From contig CALCEF010000313.1 in assembly GCA_937901365.1 (NCBI GenBank), positions 1-12,025 on the forward strand: 12,025 nt of DNA. The letters run 5' to 3'. Source of the stretch: an uncultured euryarchaeote (lineage in GTDB: Archaea > Thermoplasmatota > Poseidoniia > Poseidoniales > Thalassarchaeaceae). The first letter of the stretch is position 1, and each line of letters opens with the position of its first letter. The notes below the pieces were generated by a model. The model did not search any database and was not told the DNA's origin. It worked only from the letters and a program-made list of their open reading frames with translations. The translations under genes were made by a program, and so were the position numbers. Positions 1 to 7,082 of this stretch are shown in pieces.

Positions 1-251
1 GGGGTTGTTACCGCAGTACCGACAGGGCATGGTTGCAGGTTCTGAGCCCTCTGTACTTTGCCGATTTCAATGCAGGCTTCGCGCAATTCATCGCCAGCTG
101 CTGCGTGCATCTTCGCATCCAAACCCTCACGTCCTGCGAGGCGATTACTGGCACACGTTACAGCGACTTGCGCCTCGTATCGAGTCAGGTCCCCTGCAAT
201 GACGCGCAGCAAGGAATGGCGGCATTGTCTAGCGATGATTGCATCGGCCAT
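1..251 (-). CDS. Macro-domain (ADP-ribose-binding) protein, N-terminal part, cut by window edge
   Basis: Reading the minus strand from an ATG at 251 gives 83 open codons running off the left edge. The translation resembles the first half of a macro domain: a beta-strand with LLRVIAGDLTRYEA (residues 15-28), then VAVTCASNRLAGREGLDAKMHAAAG (29-53, in the place of the usual VNAAN...GGGVDGAIHRAAG nucleotide-binding segment), then LREACIE and CPVGTAVTT (75-83, family CPTGEA-like). Macro domains bind or hydrolyse ADP-ribose derivatives, but substrate and activity cannot be read from this half. The binding loop is unusual: NAAN is CASN and the GGGVDGAI glycines are partly replaced. An in-frame ATG at 287 would add 12 residues (through a G8 run), with a stop just beyond. 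I prefer 251 because a TATA-like CATAAAT lies at 276-282, near leaderless spacing. Family is fairly sure by motif, but the C-terminal half is unseen. Confidence 0.72.
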   Translation of the reverse strand, partial: MADAIIARQCRHSLLRVIAGDLTRYEAQVAVTCASNRLAGREGLDAKMHAAAGDELREACIEIGKVQRAQNLQPCPVGTAVTT

Positions 252-314
252 ACATCGGCAGGGGGGGGCCGTCGGATTTATGCCCATCGCCAAAAATTAG
301 CAAATTCACTTGTA

Positions 315-331
315 CGGCACCTATGGTGCCG
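315..331. promoter_or_regulatory. Perfect palindrome in divergent promoter region
   Basis: CGGCACC-TAT-GGTGCCG is a perfect inverted repeat with 7-bp arms and a 3-nt spacer. It lies between the divergent macro-domain gene (minus) and the giant surface-protein gene (plus). Its size and symmetry suit a dimeric transcription factor. No regulator is encoded next to it, and the function is inferred from position only. The rest of the 252-381 gap shows AT-rich stretches (291-306) that could serve as promoter elements but no other clear signal. Confidence 0.35.
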
Positions 332-370
332 CTTGTCATGATGCCGACACGGTGAAAAGTTCGCGGCAAG

Positions 371-375
371 GGTGA
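371..375 (+). promoter_or_regulatory. Shine-Dalgarno GGTGA deciding a GTG start
   Basis: GGTGA, complementary to the TCACC core near the archaeal 16S rRNA 3' end, ends 6 nt before the GTG at 382. The next in-frame ATG (394) would be 18 nt away, so the GTG is the better start. The same motif at the same distance precedes the MC1 gene. Confidence 0.6.
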
Positions 376-381
376 CAAATC

Positions 382-3300
382 GTGCGCTCCCGAATGGCAA
401 TCGCCCTCGTCATCCTGTTTTCACTGCAGAGTTGGGCCGCAGTGTCGCTTCCAGAGGAAGCGAGGACGCACGTGGACGCGTGGGAGGAGGCCCCATTTCG
501 GGACGTGGCTGTGCTCGAACCGTTTTCTCACCAAACTTTGGCTGACTACAGCGACGTCGCTGTGATTATCAACAACCAAAGTGAGATCAGCCGAACGATT
601 GGAACCGCCTTTGCATTGGCCCGCAACATACCGCCGGAACGCGTCTTATTGCTGACAAATGAAAGTACACCAACGGGTGAAACCATCAACTCCAATCAAT
701 TCACAACCTATTTCGCTGATCCAATTTCACAGATAATTTCTGATCGGAATCTAACCGAGTTGAATGTTCTAGTGACCACAAAGGGAGTGCCGCTCCGTGT
801 CAATGGTGGTACCAATTCCCGTGCATCTTTTGATTCAGAGTTGGCTCTAATCGATGGACCCTATGCCTCATCCATCTTTGGCGATTGGTATTCGGAGTCA
901 AGTTATGGATTCGCTGCAGGCAATGAAATGAAAGCATTCGAACGAAGTGAGCAAGGTTACTATCTTGTCACTCGATTAACTGGCTACGATGTAGAGACCG
1001 CACTGGGTTTAATCGCTAAGACGAACAACAGTTTTGGACAACATGGATTGAGCGTACTGGATTTGGCAACCAATAGAAATGGTTCTGGTTACAAGTGGTG
1101 GAATGATTTGCTGTATACCACAAATGAAACCTTGACCGAGATGGGTTTTCCCACGCAATTCAACCAAAATTCAACCTTTGTGACGGGAATTTCAAATGTG
1201 TCCATGTATGCTTCTTGGGGCAGCAATGATGGGGCATGGAGCGAGAACCAATTGTCAAATTCAGGATACGATACTTCAGATGGTAGTTGGTCCACAGGAT
1301 CAAGATACTGGGATGGTGTTGGTCCTTCATTGTCCTCTGGTGAACAATGGTGGTGGACGCGACAAACCGAAACGAAAAGGAATGGAAATGCAGCCATGGA
1401 AGGGCGGCTTGAGGATGCGCCTTGCGGAGCAAACGATGCATCGACCACCAATGGTTTGCTCGCAGAATATTTCGACAACAATGGTGTCTCTTACAATGTC
1501 AGCACCATGGTAAATCTCTCAGGGAGGACACCCGATTTTGTCCGTCATGAGCCAAACATCGATTGGCCATCTACCCAACAGGCTTGGACGGGACTAGATA
1601 GCCGCTTCCTTGAATATTGGAGTGCGAGACATAGTGGCATCATTCACATTCCAACCGCTGGTAATTGGACCTTCTATCTGCGAAGCGATGATGGTTCCAA
1701 ACTATGGATTGATGATGTGGAGATTGTTGACAATCAGGGACATCACGCTATGCAAGAGAGATCTGGGACGGTTTGGCTTGATGCTGGAGAACATCACCTC
1801 CGTACCGAGTTCTTTGAGCATGGAGGTTATGCAGGTCTTGAACTCAAATGGGAAGGCCCAGGAATTTCAAAACAAACGGTTCCAACAAACGTGTTGACTC
1901 GTGGAAGTAGTTTCCCTGTCAGAGAAGCTGATTTAATCCATCATTGGGATTTCAACGAAGTTAGTGGCGACGTTGCAAACGATTCTGTTGGATCAGCCCA
2001 TCTGAATTTCACAGGAACCAATGGTTCTCAATGGCGCACTTGTGTGCTCGGAAATTGTGCTTTCTTCGATGGTGTAGATGATGAAGCCAGAGTTGATGTA
2101 GACGACATGGTATCTGATTTCACTGTCAGCCTATGGATTCAGGCGAATCATAGTGGGCAATCTCGACACTCATCTGCAATCGCCGTGAACGATGTGGCAG
2201 GGGATGACGATTCATTCCAGTTTCAGACGAGTGGGGGCAATCCTGGGAATTGGGAATTGTATCATAATAACTCATACAGTTTTGGAACCGTTGATCCCAC
2301 TGTTTGGCAACATCTTGTGGCCACGTTCGCCAATGATACTGTGACTCTCTATTTGGACGGAGTTGAGGTCCTCAATCAGAGTGTCCCAAATGGAACTGTG
2401 AATAGTATTGAAATTTACAAATTCGGAGTCAATAGAGCTGGTAATACTCATTTCGCTGGAGTAATTGACGAGGTACAGATTTGGGGAACTGCTCTGAATC
2501 CACAGGAAGTAGCAGATGTTCACGATGAAATTGTTTGGATTTGTCCAACATTCAATACCACGAACAATTCTGTCGCTTATGTTGAACAGACCTTCGATAT
2601 TGATGCTGAATTATCCGGGCATGCATGGGTTCTCGATGGCTACTCGATGAGAGAAGGTTGGGTCGAAGGAGATTGGTGGTTGGAGGTTGAAACGCATGAT
2701 GCAAATGGAACTTCTCTTTCAATCAACATGTCGGATGAACGAGCATTTTCAGATGATTGGCAAAGCCGACAACTTCGGTTCCGCCCAGATGCACAAGCAT
2801 CACAATTTACCGTTCGACAAGTTGTGGAATTCTCAGATGGAACATACAATGGATCTATTTTCTTTGATACTTTGAAACTCTATCCGATCAGGCCGAATTT
2901 CATTTGGTTGGATGGAAGTATTGCAGAAACTGCAGTGAGTACTGGTGGGCGAACATTTGTCCTGAACTCAAGTTATGGACAGAGTTTGATTTCGGATTTA
3001 CTTGACGATGGTGTTTCAGGGGTGAAGGGATATGTGTACGAACCTTATCTGACTGCGGTTTCAAACCCTGAACAATTGCTTTCATGCTATGCTGATGGGT
3101 ATACAATGTCAGAATGTTATGCGGCATCCAATGTCATGCTCTCTTGGATGGGTACGGTCGTGGGAGATCCCAAGATGGCTGCTTACGCAGACCGATTACA
3201 CGATGTCAATGTCTCCGAAGTTCGGGCACACAATCGATTATCTGTTGGAGAAAATGGTACATTGGAAGTTCTCTTGGAAAATCTGGCACCAGGGATTGCA

Positions 3301-5472
3301 AATGGATTCCTCGAAATTCGTGATCGACAAAACAATCTCCTCCTCGCCAATCATTCAATGACAATACCTGGCGGAAATGAGGCGGGTAGTCGCCTTATCT
3401 TACCAGTAAACATCACACCTGTTCGAACAGGGTTTGTCGAATTCCTTGTTCGATGGATTCCGGCAGAGGCTCACCCAGAGAGAATTGTTGAAAACAATCT
3501 TGCATTGCTAAATATCGAAATCAATGCGCCCCCAGTTATTGATGAATTGACTTGCTCTACAACGACCGCAACCCGAGGAGGAGTCGTCATCTGTCGAGTT
3601 GAGGTAAGCGATGACTTTGGTATGGGAGGGGCCACCCTCTCGTGGCGCTACAACAGTTCCAGTGACTCTAGCTATACACCAATCACAGCATCATCACAGG
3701 GCGGAGGTTCGATTTGGACCGCTGCGATTTCTTTACCGATTGATGCCCCCTTTGACGATGTAGATTTGCACTGGGAGGTGTATGATCTCCAGAACCTAAG
3801 CGTCGACACATATTGGAATGCTGCATTCAATATTACAGATGCGAGTGCAACTTGGTACGGCGTTCATGTTGAAGGTGCTGACCTAGCGCCATGGTTGGGT
3901 ATCGACCCCCCTGTTCATGGTAATTCAGGGTGGGTTCGTGGTCGAGAACACGCCATGACTGCTTGTGTAATCGATATTGATCACAATAACGCCACTGAGA
4001 TACCGACGATTCTGGTAAATGGTCTACAATTGACCACCCCTTCCCAATCCAGTTCAAGTGGAAGCCAAACATGCTACCAGAGCTCTTGGACCCCAAATGT
4101 AGGGGGAACACTAGAACCGGTTTCAATTACGCTTCAAGTGGATGGGATTGAATTGTCAAATCGTAGTTTGACACCCATCGATTTAGCACCGAATGCAGAA
4201 TTGACGATTGACGCACAATCCTATTTGGACGGGGCTCAAGATCGTATTCAGATTGACATCGTTGACGAAGATGACCCGGATGCCACCTATTCGATTGAGA
4301 CAAGTATCGTTTGGCCAGGAGCGGGATTCCAAATGCTGGATGGAAATATCGTCACCGCTCCACCTGATCTTGAATCGGGTGAAGCAACTATTTCGACTCG
4401 AATCACGAGTGGGGTTTGGACCGATTTGCAATGGACTTGGACCCAGCCTGTCTTCCTGACTCCACCCCAAATTTCTACCCCCACATTGTGTGTGAATGAT
4501 ACTCTGGCCAATACAATCAATCGGGGTGTAGATGGTACAGACATTTGGGTAGGGGTTACAGATGGGCGACCCATACAATACGCAGGTATTCGATTGGGCC
4601 CTTCCGGACCAACATCTGATTCTTTCAGTTCAATCTTCTTTGAATTGGGAGTACCTTCGGCATCCTGTGCACCTGGAACAGGACAAGACACCCATTATTA
4701 TCGGATGAGACTCGATTCTGCTGCCCTATTGACGTGGCCACTTGGTACTGTGGAGTTGGAAGTGAACCTCAGAGATATCGATGGAATCAGTGGGCTCTCT
4801 CAAGCATTATTCTTTGAATTACAAGGTTCTTCACCAGTCTTGGACTTCTCCGCTATGCCTAGTGAATTTACATCGGGGAATCAGACTCAACTAATCGTCT
4901 CAATTTCTGACCCTGATGGAATTCAAGATATGGAGTGCTCTGTTCTACTGAAAGATAGTGATGAAATCACATTATTTTCTCAAATTTATCATCCAGAAGA
5001 TGCAATATGGATTCAGGATTGGACACCCCCGGGATCTTCAGAAGCAAACCACACACTGTATTTTGCTTGCATAGATGAGACCTCGCTTTCTGTATCTGGA
5101 ACCATATCTATTCACGCGCGCGAGGCTGCATCAACAACAGTGGTTGCAGAAAACTCAACCAAACAAGGTGAAGAGGATGGGGCATCAACCATGATTCTCT
5201 TGGGAATTTCCTCAATTCTTGTACTAATCATTGCGATTACAGTGCTTCTTATTGGACGGCGAGAAGAGATTCCAATTGAGGAGGAAGAGATTCTTCCAGA
5301 TGATGTTTGGGCGAAGAAGGACGAGGATTCTACGGATGATGTTCTAACTGAAATGGCAGGTTTACAGGTGGATGAACCTCAACAATGGAGTGATTCTGAT
5401 CTACTCGAAGCTGGTTGGACTCAACAACAAATCGATACTTACCGAGAGCAACAAAATGGTGAAGAGGAATAA
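382..5472 (+). CDS. Giant membrane-anchored surface protein: TIGR03790-like domain split by PA14 and LamG domains
   Basis: This 1696-residue protein is probably exported and displayed outside the cell. A signal peptide (1-~24) starts it. Residues 56-283 match the first half of the uncharacterised TIGR03790 family: YSDVAVIIN at 56-64, NIPPERV 82-88, KGVPLRV 134-140, FDSELAL 150-156, YLVTRLTG 194-201. The second half appears only at ~845-933, with GVKGYVYEPYL 880-890 and LSWMGTVVGDP 920-930. Between them sit a PA14 domain (~358-495, SDDGxxLWIDD 435-445), a LamG/concanavalin-like domain (~518-712, DEVQIW 696-701) and another beta-sandwich-like region (~720-838). After it come a CARDB-like segment (~953-1050) and Ig-like beta repeats to ~1590. 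A single membrane helix (~1604-1625) is followed by RR and an acidic cytoplasmic tail. Many N-x-S/T sequons suggest N-glycosylation. PA14 and LamG usually bind glycans, so polysaccharide or cell-surface binding is likely but inferred. No catalytic site is recognised. Start: GTG supported by GGTGA; ATG at 394 is the alternative. Confidence 0.9.
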   Translation: MRSRMAIALVILFSLQSWAAVSLPEEARTHVDAWEEAPFRDVAVLEPFSHQTLADYSDVAVIINNQSEISRTIGTAFALARNIPPERVLLLTNESTPTGETINSNQFTTYFADPISQIISDRNLTELNVLVTTKGVPLRVNGGTNSRASFDSELALIDGPYASSIFGDWYSESSYGFAAGNEMKAFERSEQGYYLVTRLTGYDVETALGLIAKTNNSFGQHGLSVLDLATNRNGSGYKWWNDLLYTTNETLTEMGFPTQFNQNSTFVTGISNVSMYASWGSNDGAWSENQLSNSGYDTSDGSWSTGSRYWDGVGPSLSSGEQWWWTRQTETKRNGNAAMEGRLEDAPCGANDASTTNGLLAEYFDNNGVSYNVSTMVNLSGRTPDFVRHEPNIDWPSTQQAWTGLDSRFLEYWSARHSGIIHIPTAGNWTFYLRSDDGSKLWIDDVEIVDNQGHHAMQERSGTVWLDAGEHHLRTEFFEHGGYAGLELKWEGPGISKQTVPTNVLTRGSSFPVREADLIHHWDFNEVSGDVANDSVGSAHLNFTGTNGSQWRTCVLGNCAFFDGVDDEARVDVDDMVSDFTVSLWIQANHSGQSRHSSAIAVNDVAGDDDSFQFQTSGGNPGNWELYHNNSYSFGTVDPTVWQHLVATFANDTVTLYLDGVEVLNQSVPNGTVNSIEIYKFGVNRAGNTHFAGVIDEVQIWGTALNPQEVADVHDEIVWICPTFNTTNNSVAYVEQTFDIDAELSGHAWVLDGYSMREGWVEGDWWLEVETHDANGTSLSINMSDERAFSDDWQSRQLRFRPDAQASQFTVRQVVEFSDGTYNGSIFFDTLKLYPIRPNFIWLDGSIAETAVSTGGRTFVLNSSYGQSLISDLLDDGVSGVKGYVYEPYLTAVSNPEQLLSCYADGYTMSECYAASNVMLSWMGTVVGDPKMAAYADRLHDVNVSEVRAHNRLSVGENGTLEVLLENLAPGIANGFLEIRDRQNNLLLANHSMTIPGGNEAGSRLILPVNITPVRTGFVEFLVRWIPAEAHPERIVENNLALLNIEINAPPVIDELTCSTTTATRGGVVICRVEVSDDFGMGGATLSWRYNSSSDSSYTPITASSQGGGSIWTAAISLPIDAPFDDVDLHWEVYDLQNLSVDTYWNAAFNITDASATWYGVHVEGADLAPWLGIDPPVHGNSGWVRGREHAMTACVIDIDHNNATEIPTILVNGLQLTTPSQSSSSGSQTCYQSSWTPNVGGTLEPVSITLQVDGIELSNRSLTPIDLAPNAELTIDAQSYLDGAQDRIQIDIVDEDDPDATYSIETSIVWPGAGFQMLDGNIVTAPPDLESGEATISTRITSGVWTDLQWTWTQPVFLTPPQISTPTLCVNDTLANTINRGVDGTDIWVGVTDGRPIQYAGIRLGPSGPTSDSFSSIFFELGVPSASCAPGTGQDTHYYRMRLDSAALLTWPLGTVELEVNLRDIDGISGLSQALFFELQGSSPVLDFSAMPSEFTSGNQTQLIVSISDPDGIQDMECSVLLKDSDEITLFSQIYHPEDAIWIQDWTPPGSSEANHTLYFACIDETSLSVSGTISIHAREAASTTVVAENSTKQGEEDGASTMILLGISSILVLIIAITVLLIGRREEIPIEEEEILPDDVWAKKDEDSTDDVLTEMAGLQVDEPQQWSDSDLLEAGWTQQQIDTYREQQNGEEE

Positions 5473-5786
5473 TCGATTATTTATTGATTAGTGGATGTTG
5501 AAAAATTTAGCCCAAAATGTGGACGGGCAAAGTGATCCAAACCAATTAGAGGAGAGGGAGTGGCATCCACCCTCACGCGCGTGTGAATGTAAGAAACACT
5601 GATTCCAGACTCTAGAACGCATTTTGAGAGTTATTCCAATTTTCATTTCTACAAGCCAAAGTAAACAATCCATTTCGAGTCAATTCCTAATGGTGGTTTG
5701 AGAAAGAGTCCTAGTGTATTTTTGCAAACCGTGACACTGCAAAGCACTGTAGGATTCACAACAAGAATTTGCAATATCGAATCAAT

Positions 5787-5826
5787 AATTTGGCATTTTC
5801 GTGCCCCTGCGGCCAAATTTCCGCAG
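5787..5826 (+). repeat. Two overlapping inverted repeats (mutually exclusive hairpins)
   Basis: AATTTGGC (5787-5794) pairs perfectly with GCCAAATT (5812-5819) across a 17-nt loop. CTGCGG (5807-5812) pairs perfectly with CCGCAG (5821-5826) across an 8-nt loop. The second stem's left arm and loop overlap the first stem's right arm, so both cannot form together. They lie 107 nt upstream of the MC1 start. Whether this stretch is transcribed cannot be told; a structured leader, small RNA or chance are all open. Confidence 0.35.
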
Positions 5827-5921
5827 ATGCTCGAAAAATCTGAAAAACACCCATTTGGGGCGCAGTATAGCGTTTAGGTAGGGTAATCCTTAAGGTGGTC
5901 CTAAAGAGCGTCAGAATCAGA

Positions 5922-5926
5922 GGTGA
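5922..5926 (+). promoter_or_regulatory. Shine-Dalgarno GGTGA of the MC1 gene
   Basis: GGTGA ends 6 nt before the ATG at 5933, the same motif and spacing as at the giant surface-protein gene. It fixes the MC1 start, which also fits the family N-terminus. Confidence 0.65.
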
Positions 5927-5932
5927 AACTCT

Positions 5933-6202
5933 ATGGGAGAAAAGAAGTACTTCGTCCTAATGAAGGGCGGAAAAGACACAAGCCAGGTCTTCGCAAGTCG
6001 CCAGCCTCGTGGCGCGGCTTTGAAGGCAGCCACTCGTGGCGCAACAGACATCCACCTGAGAGAGCGTGGCACCAAGCGTGTTCACGTCTTCAATGGCTGG
6101 ACCACAATGGTGACCCCTCCGGCGTCCGCGCCGGATTGGCTGAAGGCGAAGGGCCAGATCAAGAAGGCCAACGTCAAGAAGCTGCGAGTCGACCACCTGT
6201 GA
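5933..6202 (+). CDS. MC1-family archaeal chromosomal (DNA-bending) protein
   Basis: This 89-residue basic protein matches methanogen chromosomal protein MC1 over its whole length (family about 90-95 residues). MC1 is a monomeric non-histone protein known from Methanosarcina and haloarchaea that binds and sharply bends DNA. Visible family motifs are YFVLMKGG (6-13), RQPRGAALKAATRG (23-36), LRERGTKRVHVFNGW (42-56) and PDWL (67-70), with the two conserved tryptophans at W56 and W69. The C-terminus is lysine-rich (KAKGQIKKANVKK, 71-83). It stands alone: no co-directional partner follows closely, and the gene ends in its own strong hairpin, so it is probably a monocistronic, highly expressed nucleoid protein. 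The start is fixed by GGTGA at 6-nt spacing. Family assignment is very secure. A role in chromatin compaction is known for the family and inferred here. Confidence 0.95.
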   Translation: MGEKKYFVLMKGGKDTSQVFASRQPRGAALKAATRGATDIHLRERGTKRVHVFNGWTTMVTPPASAPDWLKAKGQIKKANVKKLRVDHL

Positions 6203-6248
6203 TTAGAAACAGAAGAATCTGAATCTGAAAACACAAGATAACATACAG

Positions 6249-6288
6249 GCCCGTCAGAGGCGCTTCGGTGCCTCTGGCGGGCTTTTTT
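6249..6288 (+). terminator. Hairpin terminator with UUCG tetraloop and T6 tract
   Basis: The left arm 6249-6263 and right arm 6268-6282 form a 15-bp GC-rich stem (two G-U wobbles) closed by C(UUCG)G, followed directly by TTTTTT at 6283-6288. It lies 46 nt after the MC1 stop and is oriented for the plus strand; the minus-strand side has no T-tract. It has the form of a bacterial intrinsic terminator. In archaea the T-tract alone can terminate, so the stem may instead protect the 3' end. It also separates MC1 from the convergent sdhB. Confidence 0.8.
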
Positions 6289-6315
6289 AATTCAATTATT
6301 ATTCAATTAGTCCGA

Positions 6316-7080
6316 TTATTTCCGAAGGCCCACTTTCTTTGCAATCATCGCAATCGGGTCGTAATATTCGGTAACGACACGTTCCTTCAGTGGAATGATG
6401 GCGTTGTCTGTGATGTTGATGCCTGCTGGACACACCTCTGTACAACATCGGGTGATGTTACAATATCCGAGGCCGAAATCATCCTTGATCATTTCAAGTC
6501 GGTCTCCTTCATCCATCGGATGCATTTCCAAATTTGCCAATCGAACAAAGAAGCGAGGACCTGCGAATTCTTCGAAGAGTTGGTGCTCCCTCATAACGTG
6601 ACAAGTGTTGACACATAACATGCATTCGATGCAAGCTCGGAATTCCTGAATCCGATCTGCTTCAACTTGATCGAATTTCCAATCCATTTCATCAGGCCCT
6701 TTCAGAGGAGGGATGGTTTCGTTGAGGTCATAGGCCCACTGCAAATCGGTAACCAAATCTTTTGTGAGTGGGAAGGCTTGCATCGGTTTGACAACAACCG
6801 GAGTATCTTCGGGTGTCTCCTCCATGATTTCTTCCATACGAGTCATACACATTAACCGAGGTTTACCATTAACCTCTGCGCTACATGAACCACATTTTCC
6901 TGCTTTGCAATTCCAACGGCAGGACATGTCTGGTGCGTGTTCTGCTTGGATTCGATGAATGACATCTAACACTACCATTCCTTCGTCCATTTCAACGGTA
7001 TAATCGACCATCTCACCGGAGGGCACTCCTTCTTGGTCAGGTTCACCACGGAAGACTCGGAATGTTACATCTTCAACCAT
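6316..7080 (-). CDS. sdhB: Succinate dehydrogenase iron-sulfur subunit, mycobacterial Sdh1-like (type F)
   Basis: SdhB passes electrons from the FAD of SdhA through three iron-sulfur clusters to the membrane quinone site. The 254-residue sequence shows the plant-ferredoxin-type [2Fe-2S] ligands C58, C63, C66 and C78, the [4Fe-4S] ligands C150, C153, C156 and C217, and the [3Fe-4S] ligands C160, C207 and C213, all in standard spacing. The motif CIECMLCVNTCH (150-161, His instead of the usual Pro) and NITRCCTEVCP (208-218) resemble the mycobacterial Sdh1 SdhB (Rv0247c), not the E. coli form. Extra cysteines C54 and C212 lie beside cluster ligands. The gene is last in sdhCAB, starting 2 nt after the sdhA stop. 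Its Shine-Dalgarno GAGGAG lies in the end of sdhA, so translation is probably coupled. Fumarate reductase activity cannot be excluded from sequence. Confidence 0.95.
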   Translation of the reverse strand: MVEDVTFRVFRGEPDQEGVPSGEMVDYTVEMDEGMVVLDVIHRIQAEHAPDMSCRWNCKAGKCGSCSAEVNGKPRLMCMTRMEEIMEETPEDTPVVVKPMQAFPLTKDLVTDLQWAYDLNETIPPLKGPDEMDWKFDQVEADRIQEFRACIECMLCVNTCHVMREHQLFEEFAGPRFFVRLANLEMHPMDEGDRLEMIKDDFGLGYCNITRCCTEVCPAGINITDNAIIPLKERVVTEYYDPIAMIAKKVGLRK

Positions 7081-7082
7081 GT

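Larger units (their letters stand above)
5473..5932. other. 460-bp intergenic region without a recognisable gene
   Basis: No convincing CDS, tRNA or rRNA is seen. Just after the upstream stop is an AT-rich stretch (5474-5492, TTATTTATTGATTA), a possible U-rich archaeal termination zone. A weak imperfect hairpin (GAGGG 5554-5558 with CCCTC 5570-5574) has no T-tract. The right part carries two overlapping hairpins (5787-5826, listed separately) and a possible TATA-like GTATAG near 5865-5870 ahead of MC1. The length is unusual for such a compact layout, so an unannotated small RNA or a long MC1 leader is possible. Confidence 0.5.

Noticed and set aside
5..341. Plus-strand frames in the first 340 bases
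   Set aside because: The minus strand here encodes a recognisable macro domain, and the plus frames have no motifs and overlap each other.
1089..1481. Long minus-strand and alternate plus-strand frames inside the giant surface-protein gene
   Set aside because: They overlap a continuous, domain-rich reading frame, have no motifs or start signals, and look like shadow frames.
382..3200. Possible gingipain/C25-like protease in the giant surface protein
   Set aside because: The VGDP ending is reminiscent, but no convincing catalytic His-Cys pair could be placed, so no protease activity is claimed.
5574..5583. CACGCGCGTG 10-bp palindrome in the intergenic region
   Set aside because: A short alternating CG-rich palindrome is common by chance; it is not near any gene start.
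5473..5932. tRNA, C/D-box RNA or CRISPR in the large gap
   Set aside because: No T-loop signature with matching acceptor stem, no paired C and D boxes, and no spaced repeats were found.
6290..6309. 9-nt direct repeat ATTCAATTA after the terminator
   Set aside because: AT-rich, short and only two copies; no further units, so not a repeat array or attachment site.
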